A DNA stretch of 64,000 nt from Sipunculus nudus (lineage: Eukaryota > Annelida > Sipuncula > Golfingiida > Sipunculidae). The notes beneath the pieces were generated by a model, which saw nothing but the letters and a program-made list of their open reading frames with translations, did not search any database and was not told the DNA's origin. Made by a program: the position numbers and the translations under genes. Shown here one piece after another: positions 14,405 through 25,261 of the stretch (positions are counted from its first letter, which is position 1; every line of letters starts with the position of its first letter). Location of the stretch: the NCBI GenBank assembly GCA_026874595.1, contig CM049317.1, positions 923,108 through 987,107 of the forward strand, given 5' to 3'.

Positions 14405-16417
14405 AGCCTGCGTCACATATCAAACAGCCTCCGGTCGAATTTGTGGATCGTCAGAAAGTCGCCGAATTCCAAGCCCGCCAGTCACATATCGGACGGGTAT
14501 CGGCGGTGCCCATTGAAGAATGGTGATCAAAAATCGCCCGGTGGCCGACAGTAAACAAAAGGTAGTCGGGTGAAGGTCGCCCGGCATAATGGCAGGGGCC
14601 GTCCGAGTTGCGGTCGATGGTCATTTGGTCGGTCGATGCCCGCCGGACACCTGGGCGACGCCCGAGCGGGCTAAGCCGGACGTCCTGCCTGACGTCGTCC
14701 GACGTCCACATCAAGATTATTTATTTGGCATGTAAATTGTTTGTCACATTGTATAGCATTCTTGCCCTTTGACCTGGACCTCAGCTGGCCAGGGGTGGGG
14801 CATCAACACTGATTGACAGTCAATATAGAGATGCTCCATAGCCAATCAGGGGCAGCTAAGGACTCCGCGCTCTGCCCCTCTGGGGTAAAACTCCCTTGCC
14901 CTGGCGATTCCCGCTCTCTTTTTCATCGAGCAGTGGACCCTTAGTCCTTCCCTCTGTGGCAAGCAAAGGGTATGGCTTCTTTTTCACCTTGGGGTTGGTT
15001 TTACGACAGTGTCGGCTACCCAGGTGAAGAGACACCCACTTCCAAAGAGCAGTTTTTTATCTAGCCTGATAAGTATCTTTCTGTTTCATTTATAAGTTTA
15101 GATAATAATACGCAGTCCTGGTTATTTGAACGTTTAGGCTCTAAATTTTATTCCAGTAAAAAGGTGTTATTTTATCTCTTGAAAATTGTGCGTGTGCGTG
15201 CTGTCTAAGACCCATTTCTTCCCAGAATAAATAAGCAGCTACAGCATAATATTTCTTCTGCACAGTAACAAGTAACAGTGGCTAGCTAAGATGCCACCAA
15301 AGAAGGCTAAGGGAGCATATATACCCCATCCTAAGAAGAAGGTGGCACAATAGCCTGAGTCTGCTTCAGCCTGCTTCAGTCTAACCCTAGCATGAACATG
15401 AAGCTGTGTTGACCGGAGGAGCCTGGCCGGGGGCCGAAGTAGCCGCCCGACGACGGCCCGAAACCAGCAAGGAGCGCGCTCCCAGCACGTTCGACTTTTA
15501 ACAAGTTGTTAACTTATGTTACTTTACTAAACTTAGTTTTTTCTCCCACTCACGCTCTTGTTCAAGCAAGTTCGTGGCACTTGTTGCACAAAGCCCCAGC
15601 AGATGAATTCGGCAACTTAGGTAACCATTTTTATTTTTTAGTAGTATCCGAATATATATTAAAATGTCAATACATAACCCCATCCACTCCATTGGTCAGA
15701 CGGGTAAGGTGAACTCCACCCCCTATACTGGCCAATGAAATGAAGGGAGAGTTTATTGATTATACCCTTGCATATACAAGGTCTACATACAGTGTAATTA
15801 TATGTTATCGTGATATCATCTATCTGTGTGTGCTCCTTGATGACTAAACATCACGGGACCCCCCCCCCCATTAGTGGTCACCCCGATGAGATAAACACCT
15901 TTACCCTAATTAGATTAACAGATTAGGACCTGGTCTGTACAAATAAGGCACCCAGTGACCATGACTAAGAGATAATGCAATCAGTATCCAGGCATCATGG
16001 AACAAAGGCTTGTTATAGATGTGTGATTAGTCACAAGGTAACTTAAAGGTTTGAATATATACGAAAGATTAAATTCTCTAAATCGGGAAAGTAATAATAA
16101 TTAAAATATTGATATTATTGAGTACAGCTGCAAATGAGAGAGAGAAGCCCATTGAACTCATTTAGTATGACATAAAATACCAAGATTATACATCATTATA
16201 TATCATGCCAATCTTACAAAGTGGGCGGGATACGGGAACGGGTCGTTCGAGTATCGTAGACAGCCCATGCGGCGGCTTGCGATCGTCGGCCGACCCCTAA
16301 AAATCCAAGCGGAGTCCTCAGTGATCGAGCAAACACCGGCCGTATTCCTGCCGAAAATGCGCTGTTTTGCTCGAAGAGAAGTCGGACGGGCTCCGTTTTG
16401 GACATGTGATGGCCCCT
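14405..16417. mobile_element. 2.0-kb non-autonomous DNA element with TTA target duplication
   Basis: TTA at 14402-14404 is repeated at 16418-16420. The related copy of this block reads ...gtac-TTA-caacagtaac... at about 6738 with one TTA and no insert, so the empty site is visible. The ends are imperfect inverted repeats: left agcctgcgtcacatatcaaa, right (reverse complement) aggggccatcacatgtccaa, sharing AG....TCACAT.TC.AA. The subterminal 150-200 bp at both ends are GC-rich with scattered cggccga/tcgg motifs. A 3-bp TWA-type duplication is characteristic of the PIF/Harbinger group, so I infer that relation. No transposase is present. Confidence 0.7.
14750..15760 (+). other. Transcription-unit-like GC-richer insert inside the DNA element
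   Basis: This stretch contains a CCAAT box with 'gccaatcagg' (about 14841), a GC-rich leader, and an ATG at 15291 starting a 20-codon frame rich in Lys (MPPKKAKGAY...) that ends in TAG at 15351. DIRS-type retroelements often start gag with a short basic MPPK segment, so this could be a fragment of the left end of such an element, or a captured promoter. Neither reading is proven. Confidence 0.25.
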
Positions 16418-17435
16418 TTACAACCGGTAACCTTTTGTTTCTGTTACAACTACATAGTTACCTTTATTTTTCTTAATTCCACCTACTGATACTTACATTA
16501 TTATTTTTTTGGTGAGGACTATATGGTACTTACATTTAATATATTTTTCTTCAAAGTTTACCTGGTTTATATTATGCAATTTTCTTCTGTTAAGTCTACC
16601 TGGTACTCACATTTTGTAATCTTTTTTGGATACTGGCGTAGGGATCCTTCTCTCAGTCTTTAAGTAGCGAAGGCGGCCAAAGGTCCGCGGTTTCAACGGT
16701 ATGGTATCCCCCGTGTTAAAAGATAGGGTATGTTGATACCAAGGATTATTGTTCAGTGTGACGCTGGGAACTGGAGATATCCGGCCGAAAGCGGTCCGGT
16801 GTTTATGTGTTCCTCAAGAATGAGTACATTGTGGAACCAGTGAACCATACTGTGTCAAGGTATGCGTGGCCCGAGCGGCGTTTTAGATTTGTGAGCAGAG
16901 CGAGCGGTCGCCAGCTGTGACGAAGTGGTGTTTTGTCCGCGATATGTGTGTGTTTTTTTCTTTAATTTATATAGGGTACCGGAATGTTGTTTCGTCTGTG
17001 TATGTATGACGGCGTGAGTGGCGGTACTATTTTGCGGTATCTATTTTTTCACCTGTACCAGTAATGTGTTTCTGGTCGGCGTTATGTTATAATGGAACTG
17101 TGTTATTTTGCAGATGCATTATAAACACTACACAAAAACTGGAATATCAAAACACTGATATACTACAGACAAAGACAACTATGGTCATCGATAATTCAAG
17201 ATTCCGGTCCTTCTGAACATCCCCCTCTGAAGGGAAACATTGTGTCCCAAAACCCTTGCCCCTTCAGTTCAAGGGACTGGGTTGGGGAGATGGGTGGTTT
17301 TCCCCAGGAGGAGGAGGAAGATAATTATACAATGTATGCAGCGCGTTGTGAGATAAGTTGCTCAGGAAAGACGGGCAGCAGAGTCCGGATCCAAGTGTCA
17401 GTACCACCCCTCATTCTGCAATCAGCTTGGGTGCT

Positions 17436-18325
17436 CCATGGAACATAGTTGTGATGTTACGCCGAATTCGTCATGTATGTATTTTTTTTTTAGAATTTAA
17501 ATTAAAAAAATATTGCTACACGATTTTACAAACATCGCTTATAAATGTCATTCTGTCTCCTATTCCAACAGAGGACCGCAGACCCGTCACGTTCAGGGGT
17601 CCGTAACCTTTTAAGAATAATTTTCAAAAGTTAGCTAACGAGGATAAGATAATGGCTTTCCATCTTGAGCGAAAAAATGAAAACCTTGGCTTTAATTTTA
17701 GAAGTTCATTTTGTGTCATTTCTTTTTTTTTGAGCACATACATCCTGTTGCATCGATATCGTGGTTAACAGCCGGCAATCTTAATAGTAGGCTATCGATG
17801 ATGAATTAATACAAAGGACACATGTGAAATAAAGTAGGAAACCTGAAAATCCCACTCTACGGTAACGAAACATTTGCTGTATCACGTATATGTTGCCGCT
17901 CGTCCAGCCATGCTTGTATTTATACCGTTAGAAATTCAACAAACATGCAGTGAGAACGACCAATATGCTGGGTTAAAATGGATTTCTTTTCGCTCAGAGG
18001 TACAAGTGTTGATGAAAGGTATACTAAAACTGCTATCAATTAGTTTGGTTTGTGTCAAGTGACAGCGTATTTGTAGGCCATTAGGCGTCAAAAAGGACGA
18101 AATTATTTGCATCCCCATAGACCTTTACAAAGCGATCCTCTTTGAAGGATGTAAAGGGATTTTGTAGCCATGCAGTACACTGGCATTAGACTCTCTGAGT
18201 GTCAGAGGGAAAAAATGGCGATAAGCCAATACAGGTCAACTGATCACATTTGAAAAGAGTGAGTCTAAGAAACAGAAATGTTCCCTCCATGAAAAATTAG
18301 CAGTGTCTGCAGTATATCAGCCGTA
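17436..18325. other. Intergenic; contains a dispersed repeat also seen at ~49.6 kb
   Basis: 17890-18065 resembles 49540-49715: 'aaattcaacaaacatgc', 'accaatatgctggg', and a further shared 'ttggtttgtgt/ttggtatggtt' part. Nothing else was recognised. Confidence 0.6.
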
Positions 18326-18329
18326 GAGG

Positions 18330-19640
18330 ATGACCATACAAAGTACAAACAACACAGTGAGTACACAAACGACTATGCAGAGGGCAAACAACACAGTAAG
18401 TGCACAAACGACCATGCAGGGGGCACACAACACAGTAAGTGCACAAACGACCATACAGGGGGCAAACAACACTGTGAGTACACAAACGACTATGCAGGGG
18501 GCACACAACACAGTAAGTACACAAACGACCATACAGGGGGCACACAACACAGTAAGTGCACAAACGACCATACAGGGGGCACACAACACAGTAAGTGCAC
18601 AAACGACCATGCAGGGGGCAAACAACACAGTGAGTACACAAACGACTATGCAGGGGGCAAACAACACAGTAAGTGCACAAACGAACATACAGGGTGCACA
18701 CAACACAGTAAGTGCACAAACGACCATACAGGGGGCACAGAACACAGTAAGTGCACAAACGACCATGCAGGGGGCACACAACACAGTAAGTGCACAAACG
18801 ACCATAAAGGGGGCACACAACACAGTAAGTACACAAACGACCATACAGGGGGCACACAACACAGTAAGTGCACAAACGACCATACAGGGGGCACACAACA
18901 CAGTAAGTGCACAAACGACCATACAGGGGGCAAACAACACAGTGAGTACACAAACGACTATGCAGGGGGCAAACAACACAGTAAGTGCACAAACGAACAT
19001 ACAGGGGGCACACAACACAGTAAATGCACAAACGACCATACAGGGGGCACACAACACAGTAAGTGCACAAACGACCATGCAGGGGGCACACAACACAGTA
19101 AGTGCACAAACGACCATACAGGGGGCACACAACACAGCAAGTGCACAAACGACCATACAGGGGGCACACAACACAGTAAGTGCACAAACGACCATGCAGG
19201 GGGCACACAACACAGTAAGTACACAAACGACCATACAGGGGGCACACAACACAGTAAGTGCACAAACGACCATACAGGGGGCACACAACACAGTAAGTGC
19301 ACAAACGACCATACAGGGGGCACACAACACAGTAAGTGCACAAACGACCATGCAGGGGGCACACAACACAGTAAGTACACAAACGACCATAAAGGGGGCA
19401 AACAACACAGTAAGTGCACAAACGACCATACAGAGGGCAAACAACACAGTAAGTGCAGAAACGACCATGCAGGGGGCACACAACACAGTAAGTACACAAA
19501 CGACCGTACATGGGGCTAACAACACATTGAGTACACAAACGACCAAACAGGGAGTAAACAACACAGTGAGTACACAAACGACCATACAGGGGACAAGCAA
19601 CACAGTAAGTACACATACAGCCATACAGGGGGCAGATCGG
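18330..19640. repeat. 39-bp minisatellite (~33 units), open on both strands
   Basis: The unit is built from 'cacaacacagtaagtgcaca' and 'aacgaccatacagggggca', 39 bp (13 codons). Variants alternate gtgagtac/gtaagtgc and ccatac/ctatgc. A rare 'acgaacatac' variant occurs at 18681 and 18993, 312 bp or exactly eight units apart, so there is an eight-unit higher-order duplication. Because the unit is divisible by three and stop-free, 450-480-codon frames exist on both strands. The plus frame (18330-19781) encodes a Thr/Gln/Asn-rich AHNTVSAQTTIQG repeat and runs 49 codons past the array. I treat it as non-coding by default. Confidence 0.95.
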
Positions 19641-19924
19641 AGAAAAAAACTGCACCCGGAAAATGCCGGTCTCAATACGGAGCTCCCGGTGCCTACAAGG
19701 AGGGATACGGATAATTTTTCATCCGTGTACCCCAGGATGAAAAATTGCGTAGGTTTAATATTTTTATCATCAGGCCCCTAACCATATTGGGCATCCATTG
19801 TCTTCGGTCGCGCCAGGCCTGGGTGAACTATGTGTACCTTAGAGGTGAGTGCCAGTCTAAACCCTCAGCATATGACATTGTGGATTTAAAAAAAAAACTT
19901 TATTCCCCCTTTAAATGAAGAGAC

Positions 19925-20690
19925 TGTCGTTTGTGATCAACAAGGCATTCAAATGTCGTTGCGCAGTGCTACAAAAAGGCCTGAAATTAAACAATTTTCT
20001 GTAGAGGAGTGGGCTCTTGGCAACACTAGGATTATGAGCACACTCATGGACGAAGGGAAGCTATAGGGCAATTATTTGCGGGATTATATGGTCTGGATAG
20101 CTGAGTGGGAAAACGCTCGGCCTTCTCCGCTGGCGACCCGGGTTCGATGCCCAGTGTGGCTATGAAAGTGGGTTGTAGGGGCCCGTCCAAGGCCAGTGGT
20201 TTTCTCCGGGTCCTCCGGTTTCCTCCATGATTACCGACTACATCCGAACTATGGAGAGTGTCTCGTATTAGTTATTATAACTAGTTGTACAATCCATGTA
20301 AAATAAATAAAGTTTACACGGTTAAAGTGTGTGACCTGTTTAAATCGTTTGACAGAATTTCTGTGTTACAGTACGACAGGGAGTATCGTCACTCGCAGGC
20401 CAAGTTTGGCTTTAGATGGGGCCTGGACGCACCAAACCTGTTCAGCGTACATCTGAGACGAAAAGGGCCGAGTCATTTTCAAGGAGCAGTAGCAACATCA
20501 TATAACCACGGTATTGGTGTTACAAAAAAGGTCAGTGGTCCGATTAGATCGGAAATTTGCCACTTGTTCAATTCCAGACGTGGATGTCATTTCAGGGGAC
20601 AATGTCGCTATGTTCATGCATGTAGCGAACCGGACTATGGTGGAGAGCATTCAAGGATGGATCATCGGATCCATATAGCTCGTCTTGACT
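19925..20690 (+). pseudogene. DIRS gag-like protein, split by a SINE
   Basis: The left part (to about 20086) reads in one frame VEEWALGNTRIMSTLMDEGK, then a stop, then NYLRDYM, which matches the Trp/Arg-Ile-Met pattern of DIRS gag. After the SINE the frame resumes with YTVKVCDLFKSFDR and QYDREYRHSQAKFGFRWG. It ends in a CCCH-type zinc finger (residues C-HLFNSRRG-C-HFRGQ-C-RYV-H). The finger probably binds RNA. At least one in-frame stop and the 220-bp SINE disable it. Confidence 0.7.
20087..20310 (+). mobile_element. tRNA-derived SINE inserted in DIRS gag
   Basis: Pol III promoter boxes are present: A box tagctgagtgg at 20098-20108 and B box gggttcgatgcc at 20140-20151, with about 31 bp between them, the usual spacing. 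The body contains 'ttttctccgggtcctccggt' and 'ttcctcc', a conserved SINE body motif known from several invertebrate families. The 3' end is AT-rich (aaaataaataaa). The tRNA-like head lacks a foldable acceptor stem, so it is not a tRNA gene. A clean target duplication is not visible. Confidence 0.7.
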
Positions 20691-20719
20691 GAAGGTAACG
20701 CAATTTACTGTTTCCTCAG

Positions 20720-22010
20720 ACCTGTGTATTGATAAATGGAGAGCAGAACTGTCAGGTGACCCGGATGAGTTCTTTGTCTTGGATGGTATTAAAAACGGAT
20801 TTCATATAATCGAGCCGAATGATCAGTTAAAAGCAGTCCATATTCTCAATCACAAATCCGCGTTACAGCCTGATGTAAAAGCAACAGTCGAGGCGCTTAT
20901 CCTTAAGGAGGTAAACAAGGTTAACTACAAGTGTTTAGACAAAAAGCCGACTATAGTAAGTGCCCTAGGTGTGGTGCCGAAAAAGTGACGGGGGATATAG
21001 ACTAATACATGATTGTAGTCTTCCGGCAGGTGATTCGTTGAACTCGCATTCCCCAGAGTATGATATACACATACGAATCGGTTGACTCTGTAGTTAACAT
21101 AATCAAACATGGTTATTTCGTAACTAAAATAGATATCAAGTCAGCATATCGGCCAATTCCTATTCACCCGAGGTCACAGGAGTCGACAGGTCTTGTGTGG
21201 ACGTTTGTAGACGGCAAGACCAGGTATATGTATGACGTCAAATTACCCTTTGGAGCGAGGGTAGTCCAGCTCATTTCCATAGGATTTCACAGTGCATCAA
21301 ACGGATGATGGAGCGACGCGGGCACAGTGTGGTCGCCTACCAGGATGACTTCCTGTTAGTTGGAGAAACCTACGAATCCTGTTTAGATACCTGGGTAACT
21401 ATGATCAAACTTTTATTACAGTTGGGCCTTAAAGTGAACCGAGATACGCCTTGTACCTGTTTTTTTTGTATTGAAATAAATACACTCACCTGCAAATAAA
21501 CCTTACCTGAGGACAAATTGCAGGATATCAATGCACTTTTGAAACAATTTGTAAAACTGCATCGTGCAACAAAACGACAGTTGATGTCATTATAGGCAAA
21601 CTGAACTTTGCAGCGAGAGTGGTTAAAGGCGCAAGGACCTTTCTCCGAAGATTGCTAAATTGCATCGCCAAGCTGAAGCAAAAATACCACAAGGCAAAAC
21701 TGCAGGGTGCAGTAAGGGCAGGATATCTTGTGGTGGCACAAATTCATGCGGCAGTTCAAGGGTGTGTCTCCTTCATTGAAGACAGTCCTCTGGAAGCTCT
21801 TATGACGGATTCCTGTTATACAGGCGCTGGTGCTTTCTAGGGGGGGGACTTCTGGTACATTAACTGGAGCATGGTTTTTCCTGAAATTGATGATATGCAT
21901 ATAAATTATAAAGGAGCGGCAATCGCTGCTTTAGCAGTGATAAAGTGGGGACACTTTTTATGTAATAAGGCCATATATATCTATACAGATAATACATTTA
22001 CAGCAGCAAT
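20720..22010 (+). pseudogene. DIRS reverse transcriptase and RNase H, multiply frameshifted
   Basis: The segment upstream of RT has FFVLDGIKNGFHIIEPND and KPTIVSALGVVPK, then frameshifts at about 20985. RT motifs follow: FVTKIDIKSAYRPIPIHP (from about 21117), a fingers/palm segment DVKLPFGA, and the catalytic box as AYQDDFLLVG (about 21335). RNase H starts with MTDSCYTGAGA (about 21800) and includes YIYTDNTFTAAIIN (about 21975). The segment expected to read 'INYKE' reads INYKG, so the catalytic Glu is lost. Stops at 20987, 21307 and 21838 break the frame. Confidence 0.75.
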
Positions 22011-22249
22011 TATCAACAAATGCGCTAGTCGCAGCAATAGACTTATGGTACTTCTATGGCGCTGTGCACTGTATTTAAACAGGTCGAGAACTGGCAGAGG
22101 CTCAGGCAGCGCTGAAAAAGGACGTAAAGAAGGTTCGACGGGCGGCATACGCTGAGACCACAAAGTCAACCTATCGCAGCCAGTTACGTACTTATCTTGG
22201 ATTTTTTCATAAGTTTCAATATACACCGGTACCAGTTAGTAGTCAGACT

Positions 22250-23036
22250 TTATTACGCTATGTGGCTTTCTTAGCACAAATACAACTAAAATGTATTTGA
22301 ATGTAGCACGACTGTTGCATGTCGAAAGTGGCTTTGTAAATCCGTTCTGTAGTGACGAGTGGATAGCCCGTTCTCTCAGGTCACTAGTGAATGGCATTAA
22401 GCGCATTGAAGGTGCAGCGGTCAACAGGAAACTGCCAATTACAGCAGACATGTTGTTAAATTTCGTTCTTGAACAGTCGGTAGATGCAGCTTTTTATGCT
22501 ACATGTTTGGTTGCCTTTTACGGTATGCCCAGGAAAAGTAGCTTGTTTCCTTCAACAATCAACAGACGCGTCTTGAATAAACAGTGTGTATTAAAATCCT
22601 GCATGGGGACTTGTTATGTATTTCAGATATTCCAAGACTATTCAGTTTCAAGAGCGCAAGGCATACGTGGCCCTGCCGTGGAATAGGAATTCTAGACTGT
22701 GCCCAGCTAGAGCAATCCTCCGTGCTGCCTTGTCAGCTGGTTTGAAACATCCAGATAGTTTCGTATTCAGCTACCAGTCAGGTAGACAGGTTTACGGTAC
22801 GACATACAACCAATTTTCAATCAAACTGAGGATTGTTCTTGAGCAGTTACACATGCCGTGGCATCTCTATTCACGACATTTCTTTCGCACGAGGGGCCAT
22901 GCATGGCCTGTGCTCTCATGTACCCCCAGAGATTATTAAAGCTCAAGGGGCTGGAAATCACTGTGTTACCTGGACTATCTCGATGTGCATAGTACTTTGG
23001 ACAGAGCGAAATTCATAAAATACATGTATCAGTCAT
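22250..23036 (+). pseudogene. DIRS tyrosine recombinase (YR), frameshifted
   Basis: This is the C-terminal integrase-equivalent of the DIRS element. The segments FYGMPRKSSLFP, RKAYVALPWNRNSRLCPARA and YSRHFFRTRG-A are the alpha-helical core and the H-x-x-R region of DIRS recombinases. The final segment, in another frame, reads GWKSLCYLDYLDVHSTLDRA and supplies the candidate catalytic Tyr. Frameshifts at about 22680 and 22900 separate the pieces. The family cuts and rejoins DNA through a 3'-phosphotyrosine; this copy cannot. Confidence 0.7.
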
Positions 23037-23139
23037 AACCTTACTTTATAACTATTTCCCACGGTGAAGATGAATCAAAGCTGTACCTGCGCCATACAGC
23101 TGTATTTTGTTTATATGTAGTTGAACAATGTTTGGTTTT

Positions 23140-23210
23140 AGTCTTTGGATGACATACATGCGCACAGTAGTTGTGAATTTATTCATGCAATAAATCAATG
23201 GATTCCTACA
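23140..23210 (+). repeat. Direct repeat, copy 1
   Basis: 'catacatgcgcaca' and 'gtgaatttattcatgcaata' followed by 'ttcctacaataccagact'. The same ~100 bp recurs at 24015-24110, where it is not interrupted by the SINE. Confidence 0.8.
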
Positions 23211-23221
23211 ATACCAGACTT

Positions 23222-23619
23222 TTTTTAAATATTTTTTTGTTGGAGGTAACCCCTCCATTTTTTTAATGCTAGCTTAACTAAGTATATGTACATCTGCAGA
23301 TTTCCATTCCGGTTTCGGACTACGTGACAGGGCAGTATCACATGCTTCCTCTCATTTTATATCCTGGCGTTAACCAGGCCCGGTGACTACTGCACCTGCG
23401 GGCCCTGGGTTGATAATCATACCACCGAGGACCCCCAAAAGGCGCACTCTTTTGTGAGTGAAACACGGCCGTTTGGCACGACCTTCCCATTAAGCCTGCA
23501 GAGCGCTCACCCTGGGTGGGGGCCGACCTTGAAAAACCTCACCGCCTTGGCTGAGATTCGAACTCACGATCTCCCGGCTTTGAGTCCTCCGCTCTACCCT
23601 TGAGCCACAGAAGCCGGTA
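23222..23619 (-). mobile_element. tRNA-derived SINE with 12-bp target duplication
   Basis: On the minus strand the A box (tggctcaagggtagagcgg, 23590-23608) and B box (gagttcgaatctc, 23553-23565) lie in a tRNA-like head. The 3' end is an A-rich tail, seen as a T run at 23219-23240. The insert is flanked by aataccagactt at 23210-23221 and 23620-23631. The uninterrupted sequence survives at 24015-24110. A head-less relative lies at 31285-31510. Confidence 0.85.
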
Positions 23620-23631
23620 AATACCAGACTT

Positions 23632-24490
23632 TGTTCATTGATCTATCCTTTACGTCGCCTTTAAGCTTAAAGGCATTTAAAATGAGGAAAGTGGACTGGA
23701 CCATGGGGGGCACCTGGTAGCCTCGTTCTCATTCGGTAAATTATCCAAGCGGGGCGTGGGCATTGTCTGCTCATTAGCTACCACTGGAGGCGGCAGGGTG
23801 AATGTTCCGTTCAACTCAAATTCCAACCCACCCATCCAGTTAACATAATCAAATAAATTCGGGTTTATATGTTTCGCATTTTCAATACATTGCTTCTCTG
23901 CAAATATGAGAAGACAAGATAAAATAGAGAGAGAATAACAGAAATAATGGTGTTGATTTCATTATTATACATGTATGTTTTACATTATACTTTAAACATA
24001 GTTATATTTTGTGGATAACATACATGCGCACAATGTATTTGTGAATTTATTCATGCAATAAATCACTGGGTTCCTCCAATACCAGACTTTGTTCATTGAT
24101 CTCACCTTCAAAAGGCAAATAAACGATATATCCTTACATATAAGTATTTGTTTATATATGTCTACATGCATTATATCTAAAAATCGACATTCTATTACCA
24201 ACAAGTCGGCATATCTTTGCTGTAAATGTCAACTTTCCCATACTCCTGGTGCTCGGCTTTAAACAAATTCTCAGTATTATAGACGAATTGTTAAAGACTA
24301 TTGGCATTATAATAGTTGTTAATCGAATGATATGTTTAACAAATGACTCACCTTTTTTTAAACAATCGCGGTGAATTCAATATTGACTTTCTATAATATC
24401 TCCTCTCCTCTCCTAGGTATGAGCTCCCTTCAAAATAAAATTACATTTTTATTCTAAAGTCAACAGTAAGGACAGATTTCGAACAATACC
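23632..24490. other. Intergenic, partly duplicated
   Basis: Apart from the direct-repeat copy at 24015-24110, nothing was recognised. Confidence 0.5.
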
Positions 24491-24493
24491 TAC

Positions 24494-24625
24494 TTTGCAA
24501 AGGGAGAAAGTATGAAGCATAATAAGCCACCTTCTGGTTTTGCTCCACTGGACACAGTCTATTTTTATACATTTCTCCTGGTTGATCCTCAGCTGATTGT
24601 TCCATATTTGCATAAAACGTATTAA
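24494..24625 (-). CDS. Candidate internal exon, unknown protein
   Basis: On the minus strand a pyrimidine-rich acceptor (ttttcttcatttcag) precedes a 132-nt stop-free segment that ends at a donor gtaggt. Read with two leading bases, it gives 43 codons starting NTFYANMEQSAEDQPGEMYK and ending YYASYFLPLQ, rich in acidic and polar residues. No family is recognised and no partner exon is obvious nearby. It could be an exon of an unseen gene, an exon relic, or chance. Confidence 0.3.
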
Positions 24626-25261
24626 CTGAAATGAAGAAAATATAGAAGATAATATTGGATATAGAATAATTACATAATTGTTACAAATGCAACACATTCA
24701 TACACATACATGTACATTTATATACATTTTATATGGATGCGTCATGACAATGTCTGTGTCTCTAGATGTCATGCTGAGTAAAATTTATGCTAATATTCTA
24801 ATGAATTAATCTATATAAAATCATGAGCATAGTTGGTGTACAGTTGTCATGTCCCGCTGCTTATTTTATCAAAAATTTCTAGTGAAGTGAGAACTTAATC
24901 AGAAAAAAACCAGTGCTATGATGCTTGTTGATTAACTCCTGTCATTATCGCTCAGAAAATTACAATTGCTTATAATATCGCCCATGTCCCTATGCATAAC
25001 GGCGGATTTCTTTGTATTATACAGCAAATTGTACGTTTTGGACAAGGTGGACCGAAACACCTTAATAAAAACACAGCCGTGGTTACAAATGCTATTAGAC
25101 AGTAAACGTGTACAGGCTCAGTGAACAGAAATAATACCAGGAATATTCAGAATCAATCCATTATCAGCATTTATACTGAAACTAGGAATATTATATATCA
25201 GTTCCATTAGGGGAAAACTGGAGCGATTTAATATTATTTAAACAAGTGAATAAAAGTACAA

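Larger units (their letters stand above)
14236..17435. repeat. Duplicated block X, copy 2, interrupted by a transposon
   Basis: Homologous to 6576-7905 in two parts, 14236-14404 and 16421-17435. The 2.0 kb between them is an inserted element with a TTA target duplication, described separately. Confidence 0.85.
19800..23040 (+). mobile_element. Degenerate DIRS-type retroelement
   Basis: The domain order is gag-like, reverse transcriptase, RNase H, then tyrosine recombinase in place of a DDE integrase, which defines the DIRS order. Every domain is broken by stops or frameshifts, so the copy is dead. No terminal repeats could be recognised, so the limits are those of recognisable coding sequence. 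Gag is interrupted by a SINE at about 20087-20310. Confidence 0.85.

Noticed and set aside
14451-14714. 87-codon minus frame, GC-rich
   Set aside because: It lies in the subterminal repeat of the TIR element and is composed of reiterated cggccga motifs.
18297-19675. Two 452-codon Cys-rich minus-strand frames in the 39-bp array
   Set aside because: They overlap each other and the plus frame. All derive from the same stop-free repeat.
20098-20151. tRNA gene
   Set aside because: A and B boxes are present but no cloverleaf acceptor or anticodon stems fit; it is a SINE head.
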